Below are positions 1 through 9,666 of a DNA stretch of 64,000 nucleotides, one piece after another. This DNA comes from Faecalicatena_A orotica (GTDB lineage Bacteria; Bacillota; Clostridia; Lachnospirales; Lachnospiraceae): NCBI RefSeq assembly GCF_040545875.1, contig NZ_JBEPMR010000001.1. One strand, written 5' to 3'. The notes beneath the pieces are model-generated. The model was not told where the DNA came from. It worked only from the letters and a program-made list of their open reading frames with translations, and did no database searches. A program made the position numbers and the translations under genes. Position 1 is the first letter of the stretch, and each line of letters begins with the position of its first letter.

Positions 1-772
1 TTTGATTGCTAAAATCATTCATATTGCTTAAACCTGAATTTGACCATAACCAGGATTTTAATTCACCCTTAACATATATATGAATCATAAAAAGGATTAT
101 CAAAACAATAATTCCCCAAAGCATTTTTTTCATAGGAATTTTTTTCAAGATAAATAGTAATATTATAATGAGAGCACCGGAAAATACAATTCCAATTGTT
201 CTTTGATGCACATAATACATATACCCCAAAACAACAAAAAACATTATAATTTTCCATAACTTTGGATTCTCTGCAATTGAAAGAACTATCAGAACTGCAG
301 ACCAAAACAAAAAATTTAATAATGATTCTGTCCACGCTATTTGGGATTGTACTAATACATTTGGATAACAATTAATCAAAAAACAAATTATAAAAATAAC
401 CTTTTTATCAATCATAGGGAATATTCTTCTTCCACATATAATTGAAATCGCAAAACCCGAAACTACAATTAAAGCATTAAATAAAATAGCTGCTTTATAA
501 ATCGTATATGAAGGAATACCTAAATAGTATAGGGGGACTAACAAAATACTATAACCAAAACTATAAAAAGGAGTATTAGAAATTAATTCTGACCAATTCT
601 TTCCAGCAAGAGATGAAGCAATAGACCAATATCCAAATTCATCATTAATTACGATTATCTGATTCAGTTCTTTAATGTGCATCAAACAAAAAAACAACAA
701 AATAGCATTTAAGGCAATAATCAACATTATATCTATTCTTTGAATATTGTGTATTTTCTTACCTGCTTTCAT
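1..772 (-). CDS. GT-C-like multi-pass membrane glycosyltransferase, 3'-truncated by window edge
   Basis: The frame is open from the ATG at 772 to base 1 with no stop, so about 257 N-terminal residues are present and the C-terminus lies outside. Visible are a short basic N-terminus, a first membrane span around residues 15-32, a luminal-type loop with the acidic motif NDEFGYWSIA (about 43-52), and then at least five more hydrophobic spans. This is the layout of GT-C lipid-phosphate-sugar-dependent transferases. It resembles the 620-aa protein at 7779-9641, which has GGDEIFAMG at the equivalent place and a similar Y-G-Y-(T/S)-(M/I)-L-L motif. The start overlaps the end of the FdtA-like gene by 14 nt, so the two are probably coupled. 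It likely adds a sugar to the surface polysaccharide outside the membrane. An O-antigen polymerase-like role cannot be excluded. Confidence 0.6.
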   Translation of the reverse strand, partial: MKAGKKIHNIQRIDIMLIIALNAILLFFCLMHIKELNQIIVINDEFGYWSIASSLAGKNWSELISNTPFYSFGYSILLVPLYYLGIPSYTIYKAAILFNALIVVSGFAISIICGRRIFPMIDKKVIFIICFLINCYPNVLVQSQIAWTESLLNFLFWSAVLIVLSIAENPKLWKIIMFFVVLGYMYYVHQRTIGIVFSGALIIILLFILKKIPMKKMLWGIIVLIILFMIHIYVKGELKSWLWSNSGLSNMNDFSNQ

Positions 773-1193
773 TGCTCTCATTTGTATCTAACTCTCCTCT
801 TTCAACCATTTTTAAAAATTCCTCATAATCTCTTATATAGTCGCTCTCATCATAAAGTTCTGATGCTAAAACTAGTAATACGGCATCTGATGAAAAGTCA
901 TACATTTCTCGCCACATATTATTAGAAATATATAAACCCTCATACGGTTTTTCCAAAGATACCACTTTTTTTTCAAAGCCACTATCTAACATTATTTTAC
1001 AGGATCCATGTATACATATTAGAATTTGTTCCAAAGATTTATGGGCATGATAACCACGTCGCACACCTTCTCCTGTATCATACATATAGTATACTCTTTT
1101 AATTGTAAATGGAATATCTTTCATTTCCTCTAAGGCTACTAACTGCCCTCTAGAATCACCATGCTGTTGAAATGCATATTTTATTACTTGCAT
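759..1193 (-). CDS. FdtA/QdtA-type dTDP-4-oxo-6-deoxyglucose 3,4-ketoisomerase (cupin)
   Basis: The 144-aa product has the small single-domain cupin layout of the WxcM/FdtA/QdtA family. It starts with a short strand and the pattern DSRGQLVALE, then the hallmark RRGYHAHKSLEQI (about residues 45-57), whose histidines form the active site, and a later YISNNMWREM segment. Family members isomerise dTDP-4-keto-6-deoxy-D-glucose to the 3-keto sugar, on the way to 3-amino sugars such as Fuc3NAc or Qui3NAc. The start ATG is preceded by GGAGAAAGT. It sits at the distal end of the polysaccharide operon between a GT2 gene and a GT-C gene. No rmlA, rmlB or matching 3-aminotransferase is seen nearby, so the partner enzymes must be outside the window, or the DegT enzyme at 12777-13985 serves. 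Confidence 0.82.
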   Translation of the reverse strand: MQVIKYAFQQHGDSRGQLVALEEMKDIPFTIKRVYYMYDTGEGVRRGYHAHKSLEQILICIHGSCKIMLDSGFEKKVVSLEKPYEGLYISNNMWREMYDFSSDAVLLVLASELYDESDYIRDYEEFLKMVERGELDTNESNESR

Positions 1194-1236
1194 ACTTTCT
1201 CCTCACTTTATCGACACAATATTCTTAAGAAATTCT

Positions 1237-2169
1237 CTAATTTAAAAAACCTTTGACATTTTTCCCAAAATAATATCCACGTTTCTGCTGCAATTTAGTT
1301 CTTACAGATATAAAAAACATACCTGGATCTATCAAAAATTTTATTATGCCTCGTATTAATTTTGGATATCCCCCTATACGTAACTTTCTAACCCTTTTTA
1401 AAACATATTCATTATCTGGATACTTTTGTTCCATATACATAAATAAGGAATCATAGTCATTTTTTATCCTTTTCTGCCAAATAGGACTGTTTGAAGTAGA
1501 AATCCCCTCCCCCATTTCATACCATACAACGTTTTCATCATAAAAACTGATTTTTATGCCTTTTACTAGTGCTATAATTTGTATATAATCTTCACAATAT
1601 TTAACCCTGCCTTTAATCTCATTTAACAATTCCATCAAACTATTTTTTTCCCAAAATATGCTTGCCCCTGATATTAATTTGCCCCAGGCCACAATATTAC
1701 GTTTAATTTGATTTTGATTTTCCTTCTTAAAAGCCTTAATATCCATCGGGATAGTACAATCCCAATAGTTTAATTCTCTGTCCACTATTTTAAAGGCTTT
1801 CAACAAGCCGAATACTATTTTTTCAGCATTTTCTTCCATATACGTACAAACTTTAGTTACAGTATTGCTTTCAAATAATAAATCACCACATCCAAGTCCC
1901 TTTATATATTCTCCTTTTGCGGCCTCCACCCCTGCATAAAAATTCTCTACTGTTCCTTTATTTATTTCACTAGATATTAATTTATAATTTTCAAATTCAT
2001 GTTCTTTAAAAAAGGTAATAATTTCTTTAAAATAGTTATTCTTTGAACCATCATCCGATACTACTATTTCAATTTCGTGAAGATTTTGTTGATTTAAGAT
2101 AGATTTTAATGTCTGAAATAACTTCTCTAGTTGTGAATTGTACGTAAGCACAACTATACTACATTTCAT
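1237..2169 (-). CDS. GT2 family glycosyltransferase
   Basis: The 310-aa product begins with the GT-A nucleotide-binding strand SIVVLTYN and has VSDDGS at about residues 37-42, both typical of family 2 transferases. The usual DxD segment is altered to GLGCGDLLF, so metal and nucleotide binding may differ from the neighbours. No transmembrane span is obvious, but the C-terminus is rich in Arg, Lys and aromatic residues, as in many membrane-associated GT2 enzymes. It lies in a run of four AT-rich GT2 genes with short spacers, all minus strand. The acceptor and sugar cannot be read from sequence. Confidence 0.8.
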   Translation of the reverse strand: MKCSIVVLTYNSQLEKLFQTLKSILNQQNLHEIEIVVSDDGSKNNYFKEIITFFKEHEFENYKLISSEINKGTVENFYAGVEAAKGEYIKGLGCGDLLFESNTVTKVCTYMEENAEKIVFGLLKAFKIVDRELNYWDCTIPMDIKAFKKENQNQIKRNIVAWGKLISGASIFWEKNSLMELLNEIKGRVKYCEDYIQIIALVKGIKISFYDENVVWYEMGEGISTSNSPIWQKRIKNDYDSLFMYMEQKYPDNEYVLKRVRKLRIGGYPKLIRGIIKFLIDPGMFFISVRTKLQQKRGYYFGKNVKGFLN

Positions 2170-2209
2170 TTATAGTACCTCCTATCAATCTTCTTATAAA
2201 CTGTTAAGT

Positions 2210-3319
2210 CTACTTTTTGACACTGGCTCTTTGCTCAATTTTTGTCCATGCAGTACATCTTAAACCGATTCTTCTTATCTTCTGATAAAAAACATCAAAT
2301 AAGTATGCTCCAAGCCCCCAATTGTGTGCCAACAGAAATAATATAACTTTCTTTTTTATTAGTTTGTGTTTTAATTTTTTCCTAAATATTGAACAATCAT
2401 TAATCATCCATGAGCAAACTTCTTGCTTCAGGAATCGTTTTTTCTCTTTTAATGTTCTCCCATTCATATCACCGAATTCATTGTCAACCAATTGAACTAA
2501 ATTATTGCATCTTTCTATTTTAAAATATTGATTTAATATATGAGGCGGAATATCTAACCTTGTAAGAATCTTTTGTTCATAAAGGCTATACTTCTGCATT
2601 TTTTCTTTCATGTTTATAATATATTTTCTTCTATAAGTTTCTGATTTTAAATTTATTCTCCAAAAATAAAGGCATTCTGATAATAACGACACTCTGCATG
2701 CACAACTTAGTATTTCCAAAAGAAATGTCCTATCATCTTCATAATCAATAAATTTCCGAAATTCAATGTCGTTTTTTATAAGTAAATCTCTTTTTACCAT
2801 GCATTTCCATATAGAATTTCCAATTCGCCCTTCATCCAGACCTTCGTATCCATTATATCCATCAAAAAGTATTGAATATACTAATTTATTTTTAATATCC
2901 TTTTTATCCAATATAGCATCATTAAATTTTTCAAACTCCTGTAAATCATCACCAATTATCTTTTTAGTTCCACAAATAGCAATATCACTCTTATCGTTTT
3001 CTATTCTCTTATATAACTTTTCATACATACTTGTATCTATTAAATCGTCTTGATCACAAAAACAAATATATTTTCCAGTTGATAAACTAATACCTTTATT
3101 TCTTGTTTGTGCAATGCCTATGTTATCATGATGAAACACTTTCACGCGTTTATCATTTCGAGAATTTTTTTCACATATGTATAGACTGTCATCCTTCGAT
3201 CCATCATCTAAAAGAATTATTTCTATATCTTCATATTCAGATTTCAGCAATTGTTTTATTGTTTTATCTAAATATGCCCCTCCGTTGTAAACTGGTACGA
3301 TAATACTGACTATTCCCAT
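2210..3319 (-). CDS. GT2 family glycosyltransferase
   Basis: The 369-aa product opens with VSIIVPVYNGG, followed by LDDGSKDDS (about 37-45) and the metal-binding CDQDD (about 89-93), the standard GT-A motifs of family 2. The remaining 250 residues form a variable acceptor domain with many Lys, Ile and Asn, consistent with the low-GC block in which it lies. The start is the ATG at 3319. It is separated by 20 nt from the upstream GT2 gene and by 40 nt from the downstream one. It probably adds one residue of the repeat unit at the inner face of the membrane. Specificity is unknown. Confidence 0.85.
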   Translation of the reverse strand: MGIVSIIVPVYNGGAYLDKTIKQLLKSEYEDIEIILLDDGSKDDSLYICEKNSRNDKRVKVFHHDNIGIAQTRNKGISLSTGKYICFCDQDDLIDTSMYEKLYKRIENDKSDIAICGTKKIIGDDLQEFEKFNDAILDKKDIKNKLVYSILFDGYNGYEGLDEGRIGNSIWKCMVKRDLLIKNDIEFRKFIDYEDDRTFLLEILSCACRVSLLSECLYFWRINLKSETYRRKYIINMKEKMQKYSLYEQKILTRLDIPPHILNQYFKIERCNNLVQLVDNEFGDMNGRTLKEKKRFLKQEVCSWMINDCSIFRKKLKHKLIKKKVILFLLAHNWGLGAYLFDVFYQKIRRIGLRCTAWTKIEQRASVKK

Positions 3320-3339
3320 TTCACTTTAACATCTCCAAA

Positions 3340-4320
3340 TTATTTATATATTTTTTTATAAATCTTTCCCCAACTTTGAATGAAATCCATTGGTAAATAT
3401 GTTGATAGTGCTATTAATCTATTAATTTTCTTAGCATTCTTATCCATTAACACTATTTTACGATAAACTTGAATGTTAGTTTTGATAGACTTAATTTCTT
3501 TTACATAGTTCTTATCGGTAAGTGGTATTTCTCGTAACACTTGAACATTAGAAATAAAAGCTCTAGAAATAGCTGCATTTTCAATACTTGGAACATTATG
3601 TTTAACAAATTCTAGAATCTCCTCGGATATAATAACACGATCCATATTTCTTATTGAAAATTTTCTATTCATTATACTATTTTCTCTTTGTAAGTAGTAG
3701 TACTTTTCCGCCGAACTCCAAATAACCTTTCGCGCTTTATATAAAAGTTTATACGTAGTTCCCATATCTTCGTATAATTTTCCAATAGGATATCTTACAT
3801 TTGTAAATAACTCTGACTTATATAATTTCCCCCATGCACTATTTTCAATATGTTTTTGATAAAATAAATCTTGCATAGCCATAAGGTTATTAAAACATAT
3901 TATCTCTTTATTATTTTTAGCTTTTAACTGAATATTTTCCTCATCTTCACTAAATTTTATATTTTTACATATAGATATATCCGCATTATTTTCACTTATC
4001 AATTTGAATAAAGTATCAATATAATCAACAGACACAAAATCATCACTATCTACAAATGTAATATATATTCCTTTTGCAATATCAATCCCATAATTTCTTG
4101 CATCAGAAAGACCGCCATTTGTCTTATGAATTACTTGTACTCTTTTATCATTTTTTTTGTATTCATCACATATAGAACTACTTAAATCCGTACTGCCATC
4201 ATCTACTAATATCACATCTAAATTCTTATATGATTGCCCTAATACTGAATCTACACATGTTTCTAAATATGTATCAACATTATATACAGGTATAATTACT
4301 GAAATCAATGGAAAACCCAC
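3340..4320 (-). CDS. GT2 family glycosyltransferase
   Basis: The 326-aa product has ISVIIPVYNV, VDDGSTD at about residues 40-46 and FVDSDDF at about 93-99, the canonical nucleotide and DxD motifs of GT2 enzymes (EpsJ/WcaA-like). It is about the usual length for the family and has no clear membrane span. It is AT-rich like its neighbours and sits 22 nt downstream of the next GT2 gene of the operon. It likely transfers a hexose or amino sugar to the lipid-linked polysaccharide repeat. The exact linkage cannot be inferred. Confidence 0.86.
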   Translation of the reverse strand: MGFPLISVIIPVYNVDTYLETCVDSVLGQSYKNLDVILVDDGSTDLSSSICDEYKKNDKRVQVIHKTNGGLSDARNYGIDIAKGIYITFVDSDDFVSVDYIDTLFKLISENNADISICKNIKFSEDEENIQLKAKNNKEIICFNNLMAMQDLFYQKHIENSAWGKLYKSELFTNVRYPIGKLYEDMGTTYKLLYKARKVIWSSAEKYYYLQRENSIMNRKFSIRNMDRVIISEEILEFVKHNVPSIENAAISRAFISNVQVLREIPLTDKNYVKEIKSIKTNIQVYRKIVLMDKNAKKINRLIALSTYLPMDFIQSWGKIYKKIYK

Positions 4321-4342
4321 TGTTTTAGTCTCCTCCCAAAGT

Positions 4343-5365
4343 TTATAATTTATAGTAAAGTTTTACTATTGGCTTTATTATATTAAATTTACACATAATA
4401 GCATATCCTAGAGTTCCTATTCGCTGTTTAAACTGTAAATCTGTATTTTTCCAAATTGGTAAATTCTTATTTTTATAATATAAAGGCATATATTTTTTTA
4501 ATAATTTTAAAGTAAAATCACAAAATTCTAATACTGCTGAGCAATCACTTTTCCTTTCTTTTCCCTGTGCCAAATATGCATGACTTTTATTCGCCTGAAA
4601 TATAAAATATGTAAAAAAGCTCATAACTGTATATTCAAAAACATTATAGTCATTACATATTTCTTTATGACTACTTACATATCTTATTGTGTATTCCAAT
4701 GCCTCGTATGGTATTTTTGAAGATTGGATTTTTTTAGAAGTTATACTGCCTTCCCTTACTAATTGATTGTACCCTTCATACGAAACTAATTTTAAATTTT
4801 TTGCCATAAATATCATAAAAAGATTAAATGGATCATCTTCATATGTCTTACCTTCAGCAAAACGCATATGATATTTTTCAACATAATCTTTTCTATATAA
4901 CTTCCCCGAAATATTTAGTCTTCTTAATATTGTATTAGGATTTTTATTCAATGGATATTGCAAGCGTGCCAATATATTTCCATCTTTATCCACTTTCTTT
5001 TGTCCACCGCAAACCATATCGCTACTGTTTTCTTCAGCCACTTTATATAAAACTTCTAAATAATCACTATCCAGATAGTCATCACTATCTAAAAAAGTTA
5101 TATACTCACTTAAAACCTTATCGATAGCAAAATTGCGAGCACTCGATAAGCCTCCATTTTCTTTATCATATGCTTTTATTAAATCCGGATGTTTTTTCTT
5201 ATAATCCGCTATTATATTTCCACTTCCATCAGTACTCCCATCATTAACTATTATAATTTCATAATCTTTGAAAGATTGATTTAAAACACTATCTATACAT
5301 TTCGACAAATATTTTTCTACATTATAAACTGGTATAATAACAGAAATCTTCTTTATACTAGTCAT
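4343..5365 (-). CDS. GT2 family glycosyltransferase
   Basis: The 340-aa protein shows KISVIIPVYNVE, VNDGSTDGS and FLDSDDYLDSD, the standard GT2 motifs. I chose the ATG at 5365 (protein MTSIKKIS) because GAGGA lies 8 nt upstream; in-frame GTG and ATG codons further upstream lack a ribosome site and lie deeper inside the preceding gene. With this start the gene overlaps the stop of the DPM1-like gene by 8 nt, so translation is probably coupled. This is also where base composition changes: it is strongly AT-rich, while the gene upstream is near the window average. Confidence 0.85.
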   Translation of the reverse strand: MTSIKKISVIIPVYNVEKYLSKCIDSVLNQSFKDYEIIIVNDGSTDGSGNIIADYKKKHPDLIKAYDKENGGLSSARNFAIDKVLSEYITFLDSDDYLDSDYLEVLYKVAEENSSDMVCGGQKKVDKDGNILARLQYPLNKNPNTILRRLNISGKLYRKDYVEKYHMRFAEGKTYEDDPFNLFMIFMAKNLKLVSYEGYNQLVREGSITSKKIQSSKIPYEALEYTIRYVSSHKEICNDYNVFEYTVMSFFTYFIFQANKSHAYLAQGKERKSDCSAVLEFCDFTLKLLKKYMPLYYKNKNLPIWKNTDLQFKQRIGTLGYAIMCKFNIIKPIVKLYYKL

Positions 5366-6353
5366 TTTTAACATCCTCACTTTTTTTGGTTTTTGTTAAC
5401 ACTTCCTCATGTCCTGAACCATAATCCATCTTTCTCAGCTCAAATTGTATTTCCTCTAACAATTTTCTATTAGCTGAAATAACATCTCCGAGTAAACCAA
5501 TAACTCCGCAGAGCACAGCAATAATGATTAACATACTAGCCAAAATTAAGGACTGAACATGTCCATCTCCAGCTCCCATACATAGATAAACAATAAACCG
5601 TACTCCTAACGCAAGCCCGGCAATTCCAAACACTGCCGCAATACACGTAAAACAATACAACGGCTTATACATCATAAGGGCACGTCCAATTGTAAGCATA
5701 GACTTCTTCACATACCCGAACATACTGCTAAAAAGCCTTGACGGTCTCAGTTCAGCATTCGTCCGAATCGGCACAGATGTAACTGCCATCTTTTGCCTTC
5801 CAGCCTGTACAATTGTTTCTAATGTATATGTATACTCATTAATGACATTCAGCCTCATAGCTGTATGCCTGCTATACGCCCTAAACCCACTGGGAGCATC
5901 CGGTATATCTGTTTTTGATGCTTTTCTTACAACCCAGCTGCCTAAGTGCTGTAACTGTTTCTTAAGCGGTGAAAAGTGTTCCGTTTCATCAATAGGACGT
6001 TCCCCTACTACCATTCCTGCTTCCCCACGCAGAATCGGCTGAATCAATTTTTCGATATCCGCACCGCAATACTGATTGTCTGCATCCGTATTAACAATAA
6101 TATCTGCACCATTCCTTAAACATGCATCGAGACCTGCCATAAATCCTCTGGCAAGTCCCTTATTATTCCTGAAATTAACAACATAGTTCACGCCCCAATT
6201 TTTAGCGACCTCTACAGTATCATCTGTACTTCCATCATTAATAATCAGATATTCTATTACATCAACACCGTCAATATGCTTTGGCAGGTCATTTAATGCA
6301 ACTTCTAACGTTGCCGCTTCATTATAACATGGAATCTGAATAATAAGTTTCAT
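5358..6353 (-). CDS. DPM1/DPG-synthase-like GT2 glycosyltransferase with C-terminal membrane anchor
   Basis: The 331-aa protein has IIQIPCYNEAATL, INDGSTDDT and NTDADNQY, followed by the APSGFRAYSR segment typical of dolichyl-phosphate-mannose or undecaprenyl-phosphate-sugar synthases. Two strong hydrophobic spans (about residues 235-255 and 265-290) and a charged tail complete the architecture. Such enzymes load a sugar from a nucleotide donor onto a polyprenyl phosphate. This fits the GT-C transferases encoded in the same operon, which use polyprenyl-phosphate sugars as donors outside the membrane. It lies 21 nt downstream of ugd. Confidence 0.84.
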   Translation of the reverse strand: MKLIIQIPCYNEAATLEVALNDLPKHIDGVDVIEYLIINDGSTDDTVEVAKNWGVNYVVNFRNNKGLARGFMAGLDACLRNGADIIVNTDADNQYCGADIEKLIQPILRGEAGMVVGERPIDETEHFSPLKKQLQHLGSWVVRKASKTDIPDAPSGFRAYSRHTAMRLNVINEYTYTLETIVQAGRQKMAVTSVPIRTNAELRPSRLFSSMFGYVKKSMLTIGRALMMYKPLYCFTCIAAVFGIAGLALGVRFIVYLCMGAGDGHVQSLILASMLIIIAVLCGVIGLLGDVISANRKLLEEIQFELRKMDYGSGHEEVLTKTKKSEDVKND

Positions 6354-6374
6354 AGTTTCTCCCTCGTGTTTCCT

Positions 6375-7691
6375 TTATTTTTTAAGTAAGTCCTGATTCA
6401 CAGCACTTCTGCCTATGGAATCATAAATTACTTTTGTATTCTTCATCTGATCTAATGTATAACAGTTTCTGCCATCCAGTACAATCGCTTTATTCATCAG
6501 TTCTTCATACTTCTGTACATCAAACTGCTTCACTTCATCCCACTCTGTCAGGATCAGACACAGATCAGCCCCTGTTATAGCTTCTTCTATTGTCTTGCAG
6601 TACTGGATTTTTTCCGGGAAGTGCTTTTTAAAGTTCTCCATACCGACCGGATCCCATACACGCACATGTGCACCATCTTCCATTAACAATGGAACATTCA
6701 CCAGTGAAGCTGCCTCCCTCAAATCATCTGTTCCCGGTTTGAATGTACATCCCAACACAGCAACATTCAAAAACAGAAAATCGTCGTAGTACTTTTTCGC
6801 CTTTTTTATCAATTTAAACTTCTGATTTTCATTCACCTCAATGGCTGCACGGATTGTCCTGATTTCATTATCGTTAAAATTAGCCAGCCAGTTCAAGGCC
6901 TTCGTGTCTTTTGGAAAACAGGAACCACCATATCCAATACCTGAACTTAAAAACTTATTGCCGATTCTGGCATCATATCCCATGCCATCTGTTACTTCTT
7001 CGATATCAGCACCAACAATCTCACACAAATTAGCAATCTCATTAACATAAGATATCTTTAACGCAAGAAAATCATTAGATGCATATTTTATCATCTCTGC
7101 ACTACGTCTCTTTACAACAAGCTTTGGTGCCTCGAATCCATCGTATACATTTTTTAGAATTTCCCCGGGCACTTTATCCTCTACACCAATCACAATTCTG
7201 GAAGCGTGCAGGGTATCTTTAACGGCAGTTCCCTGAGAAAGGAATTCTGGATTAGATGCCACATAAATCTTCACATCATTTTTCTGCTTGTCATGAATAT
7301 AAGCCTCAATCTTATCATTCGTACCGATAGGCACTGTTGACTTGACAACGACTACGCAGTCCCGCTCCACACTTTCTGCGATCTGCTTAGCTACTTTATA
7401 TACATAGGAGAGATTTGCTGAGCCGTCCTGCTTTTCCGGAGTACCTACTCCTATAAAAATCACTTCGGCATCACGATATGCCCCTTGATAATCTGTCGTA
7501 AACGTAAGATGTGCTAAACTCTCCGTCATTAATTCTGACAGTCCGGGTTCATAAATAGGAGAGACTCCCTTTTGCATAATCTCTACCTTATCTTTATCAA
7601 TGTCTACACATGTAACATCATGGCCTTTACTAGCCAGACATACCCCTGTAACAAGACCCACATACCCGGTACCAGCAACTGCTATCTTCAT
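6375..7691 (-). CDS. ugd: UDP-glucose 6-dehydrogenase
   Basis: The 438-aa enzyme oxidises UDP-glucose to UDP-glucuronate with two NAD+. The N-terminal Rossmann motif GTGYVGLVTGVCLA, the central FLSSGIGYGGSCFPKDTKAL segment with the catalytic cysteine (the C of GSCFPKD), and the C-terminal domain GCTFKPGTDDLREA are all present, and length is normal for the family. I chose the ATG at 7691 because GGAGA lies 7 nt upstream; an ATG 15 codons earlier would add a basic extension that family members lack. Its presence implies glucuronic acid or a derivative in the polymer. Confidence 0.95.
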   Translation of the reverse strand: MKIAVAGTGYVGLVTGVCLASKGHDVTCVDIDKDKVEIMQKGVSPIYEPGLSELMTESLAHLTFTTDYQGAYRDAEVIFIGVGTPEKQDGSANLSYVYKVAKQIAESVERDCVVVVKSTVPIGTNDKIEAYIHDKQKNDVKIYVASNPEFLSQGTAVKDTLHASRIVIGVEDKVPGEILKNVYDGFEAPKLVVKRRSAEMIKYASNDFLALKISYVNEIANLCEIVGADIEEVTDGMGYDARIGNKFLSSGIGYGGSCFPKDTKALNWLANFNDNEIRTIRAAIEVNENQKFKLIKKAKKYYDDFLFLNVAVLGCTFKPGTDDLREAASLVNVPLLMEDGAHVRVWDPVGMENFKKHFPEKIQYCKTIEEAITGADLCLILTEWDEVKQFDVQKYEELMNKAIVLDGRNCYTLDQMKNTKVIYDSIGRSAVNQDLLKK

Positions 7692-7778
7692 TTCAAATTC
7701 TCCGTTCTTCATTTGTTTTTTTGCAAAATTCGACATGCTCTTAAATAATATAACATACTTCCGTATGAATTTCCACCC

Positions 7779-9641
7779 TTAATAAACAGCTGATAATGTT
7801 ATACCAGTTTCTTCTATCTTTTCCTTTAGCTGCTCTCCAATCACATAAATGTATTCATGTTCTGCTATTTTACCATATACATATCCGTCATCTATAAGTT
7901 CTGACCACACTTCTGGATTCTGGCACAAAAAGACAGCTTCCGTTTTCTTTTCCGGCGGCGCTTCAGAAACGACTGGTTTTTCCAGCATACAAAACTGGTA
8001 AAGGTATTTAGTCTGCTGTCCTGTCCCATCCACACTCGCATCCTCAACATATATTTTATCAGGTAATATTCCTTCTTTTTCTAAGTTTTTAAGAAGCTGC
8101 ACACTGTCGTCTACATAAGAATAATTTTTTTGTCCGCGGTATCCCTCATGATACACCGCGTTATAGCAATAAGAATAGATCAATATAACACATAGTACTC
8201 CGAGTATTAGCTGTGTTTTGTTTTTTCTGTATAGTATATAACTGATGATTAGTACCAGAAATACTAAATATGTAGCCGGCAGATAGGTACGAAGCCTAAT
8301 CTCATCTACAAACCCTCTGGTTAATGAAAATGGTGCAAAATCCCAGCAGCTCCCATTAAAATCACTAATATAAGGTAAGATACACAGAACCCAATATCCC
8401 TGAAGCAAGCCTGTAATCACGCAGACAACCGGATATAATTTACCAATTGTTTCTCTTTTATGATAAAAAAAGGATATTCCAATCATTAACAAAGGACCAA
8501 CATATGCGGCATAATAGCGAAAATAAGCCACTGCCCGATATGCATCTGGATCGCCCCCATAAAACATTGCATTTGTCACTCCGCCAAGCCAGCTGATCGA
8601 CTGTCCGCCAATTGTAACAAGTACAGCAGCTAAGAATACGCTTCCAATCAAAACATATGGGCTCATTTTCTGAACCACTGCCATTTCATTATTTGCTCTT
8701 CTTAGACCTTTCCATAAAAGAATCAGAATAGCAACAACTGCAAACACTGCCAATCCTCCGGTTACAATAATAGCTTCGTTCAATTGCCCTATAATAATAT
8801 TCACCCAGGCAGGCCATGATTTTACATCCTCCAACAAATATCCCATTGAGAATGAAACTCCTGTGTTAGACACATCGGAACTGGATGCGTTCACAAAATA
8901 TGCTAATACTGCCTCTATTCCCTTTTGACTTACCACAAATCCCACAGCCCCCATAATAAGGCAAACTGGAATCGATACTAAAGATTTCCGATACACCCAT
9001 CCATAATAAACAATTCCAAATACCACTGCAATCCATACAGCCGTTGCACGAGAATGTACCGTTGATGCATAGAACAGTACCAAAACAAGGAGAACCGTGT
9101 ATGCAATCTTTTTCTTTCTGTCATCTGCACAGGTATTCAATCGCAACAATACCCAAGCCAACAGCCACATAACCAGAACATATATAAATTCCGGGTATGT
9201 ATAAACCGCTCTTACTGCTACCAGATAAGAACAACATATAGAAGAAACACACAATATCTTCTCATTCTCCACATTCAGATATTTTTTCATCAAATGATAT
9301 GCAATAGGCGCACTAGCACTCTGTGCCACAGCCATTAGTAAGACTATCATACGATATAATAATACCGGATTATGGAACAACTGAAAAAAAGGAATCAACA
9401 GCATAGTGTACCCATACCCATAGTACCGGTAGTTCTGCATAACTCCACTCCAGTCATACCCCATCAGCTTCGCTGCAGGTCCCATCGCAAAAATCTCATC
9501 CCCGCCAATTGATACAGGGTCAGACTGAAGCGCAAAAAAAAGTCTCGGCAAAAATGCTATAGCAAATGCAAGCCATATATATTTGTTTCTACATATCGAC
9601 TGTATGGCTCCTTTAAACCATCCTTTGTTACGTTGTTCCAT
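7779..9641 (-). CDS. GT-C type multi-pass membrane glycosyltransferase
   Basis: The 620-aa protein has a hydrophobic N-terminus, a first loop with the acidic motif GGDEIFAMG (about residues 47-55) as in ArnT/PMT-type GT-C enzymes, some ten or more membrane spans up to about residue 480, and a soluble C-terminal domain of about 130 residues. Family members transfer sugars from polyprenyl-phosphate donors on the outer face of the membrane, which pairs with the donor-synthase-like GT2 at 5358-6353. It is similar in layout to the truncated protein at the left window edge. The substrate is unknown, and a polymerase role is possible but less likely because of the GT-C acidic motif. Confidence 0.75.
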   Translation of the reverse strand: MEQRNKGWFKGAIQSICRNKYIWLAFAIAFLPRLFFALQSDPVSIGGDEIFAMGPAAKLMGYDWSGVMQNYRYYGYGYTMLLIPFFQLFHNPVLLYRMIVLLMAVAQSASAPIAYHLMKKYLNVENEKILCVSSICCSYLVAVRAVYTYPEFIYVLVMWLLAWVLLRLNTCADDRKKKIAYTVLLVLVLFYASTVHSRATAVWIAVVFGIVYYGWVYRKSLVSIPVCLIMGAVGFVVSQKGIEAVLAYFVNASSSDVSNTGVSFSMGYLLEDVKSWPAWVNIIIGQLNEAIIVTGGLAVFAVVAILILLWKGLRRANNEMAVVQKMSPYVLIGSVFLAAVLVTIGGQSISWLGGVTNAMFYGGDPDAYRAVAYFRYYAAYVGPLLMIGISFFYHKRETIGKLYPVVCVITGLLQGYWVLCILPYISDFNGSCWDFAPFSLTRGFVDEIRLRTYLPATYLVFLVLIISYILYRKNKTQLILGVLCVILIYSYCYNAVYHEGYRGQKNYSYVDDSVQLLKNLEKEGILPDKIYVEDASVDGTGQQTKYLYQFCMLEKPVVSEAPPEKKTEAVFLCQNPEVWSELIDDGYVYGKIAEHEYIYVIGEQLKEKIEETGITLSAVY

Positions 9642-9666
9642 TTTCTATCTCCTGTATAGTTTTATT

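Noticed and set aside
69..371. Separate 100-aa gene near the left edge
   Set aside because: It is an out-of-frame reading inside the GT-C-like membrane protein that is open from 772 to base 1.
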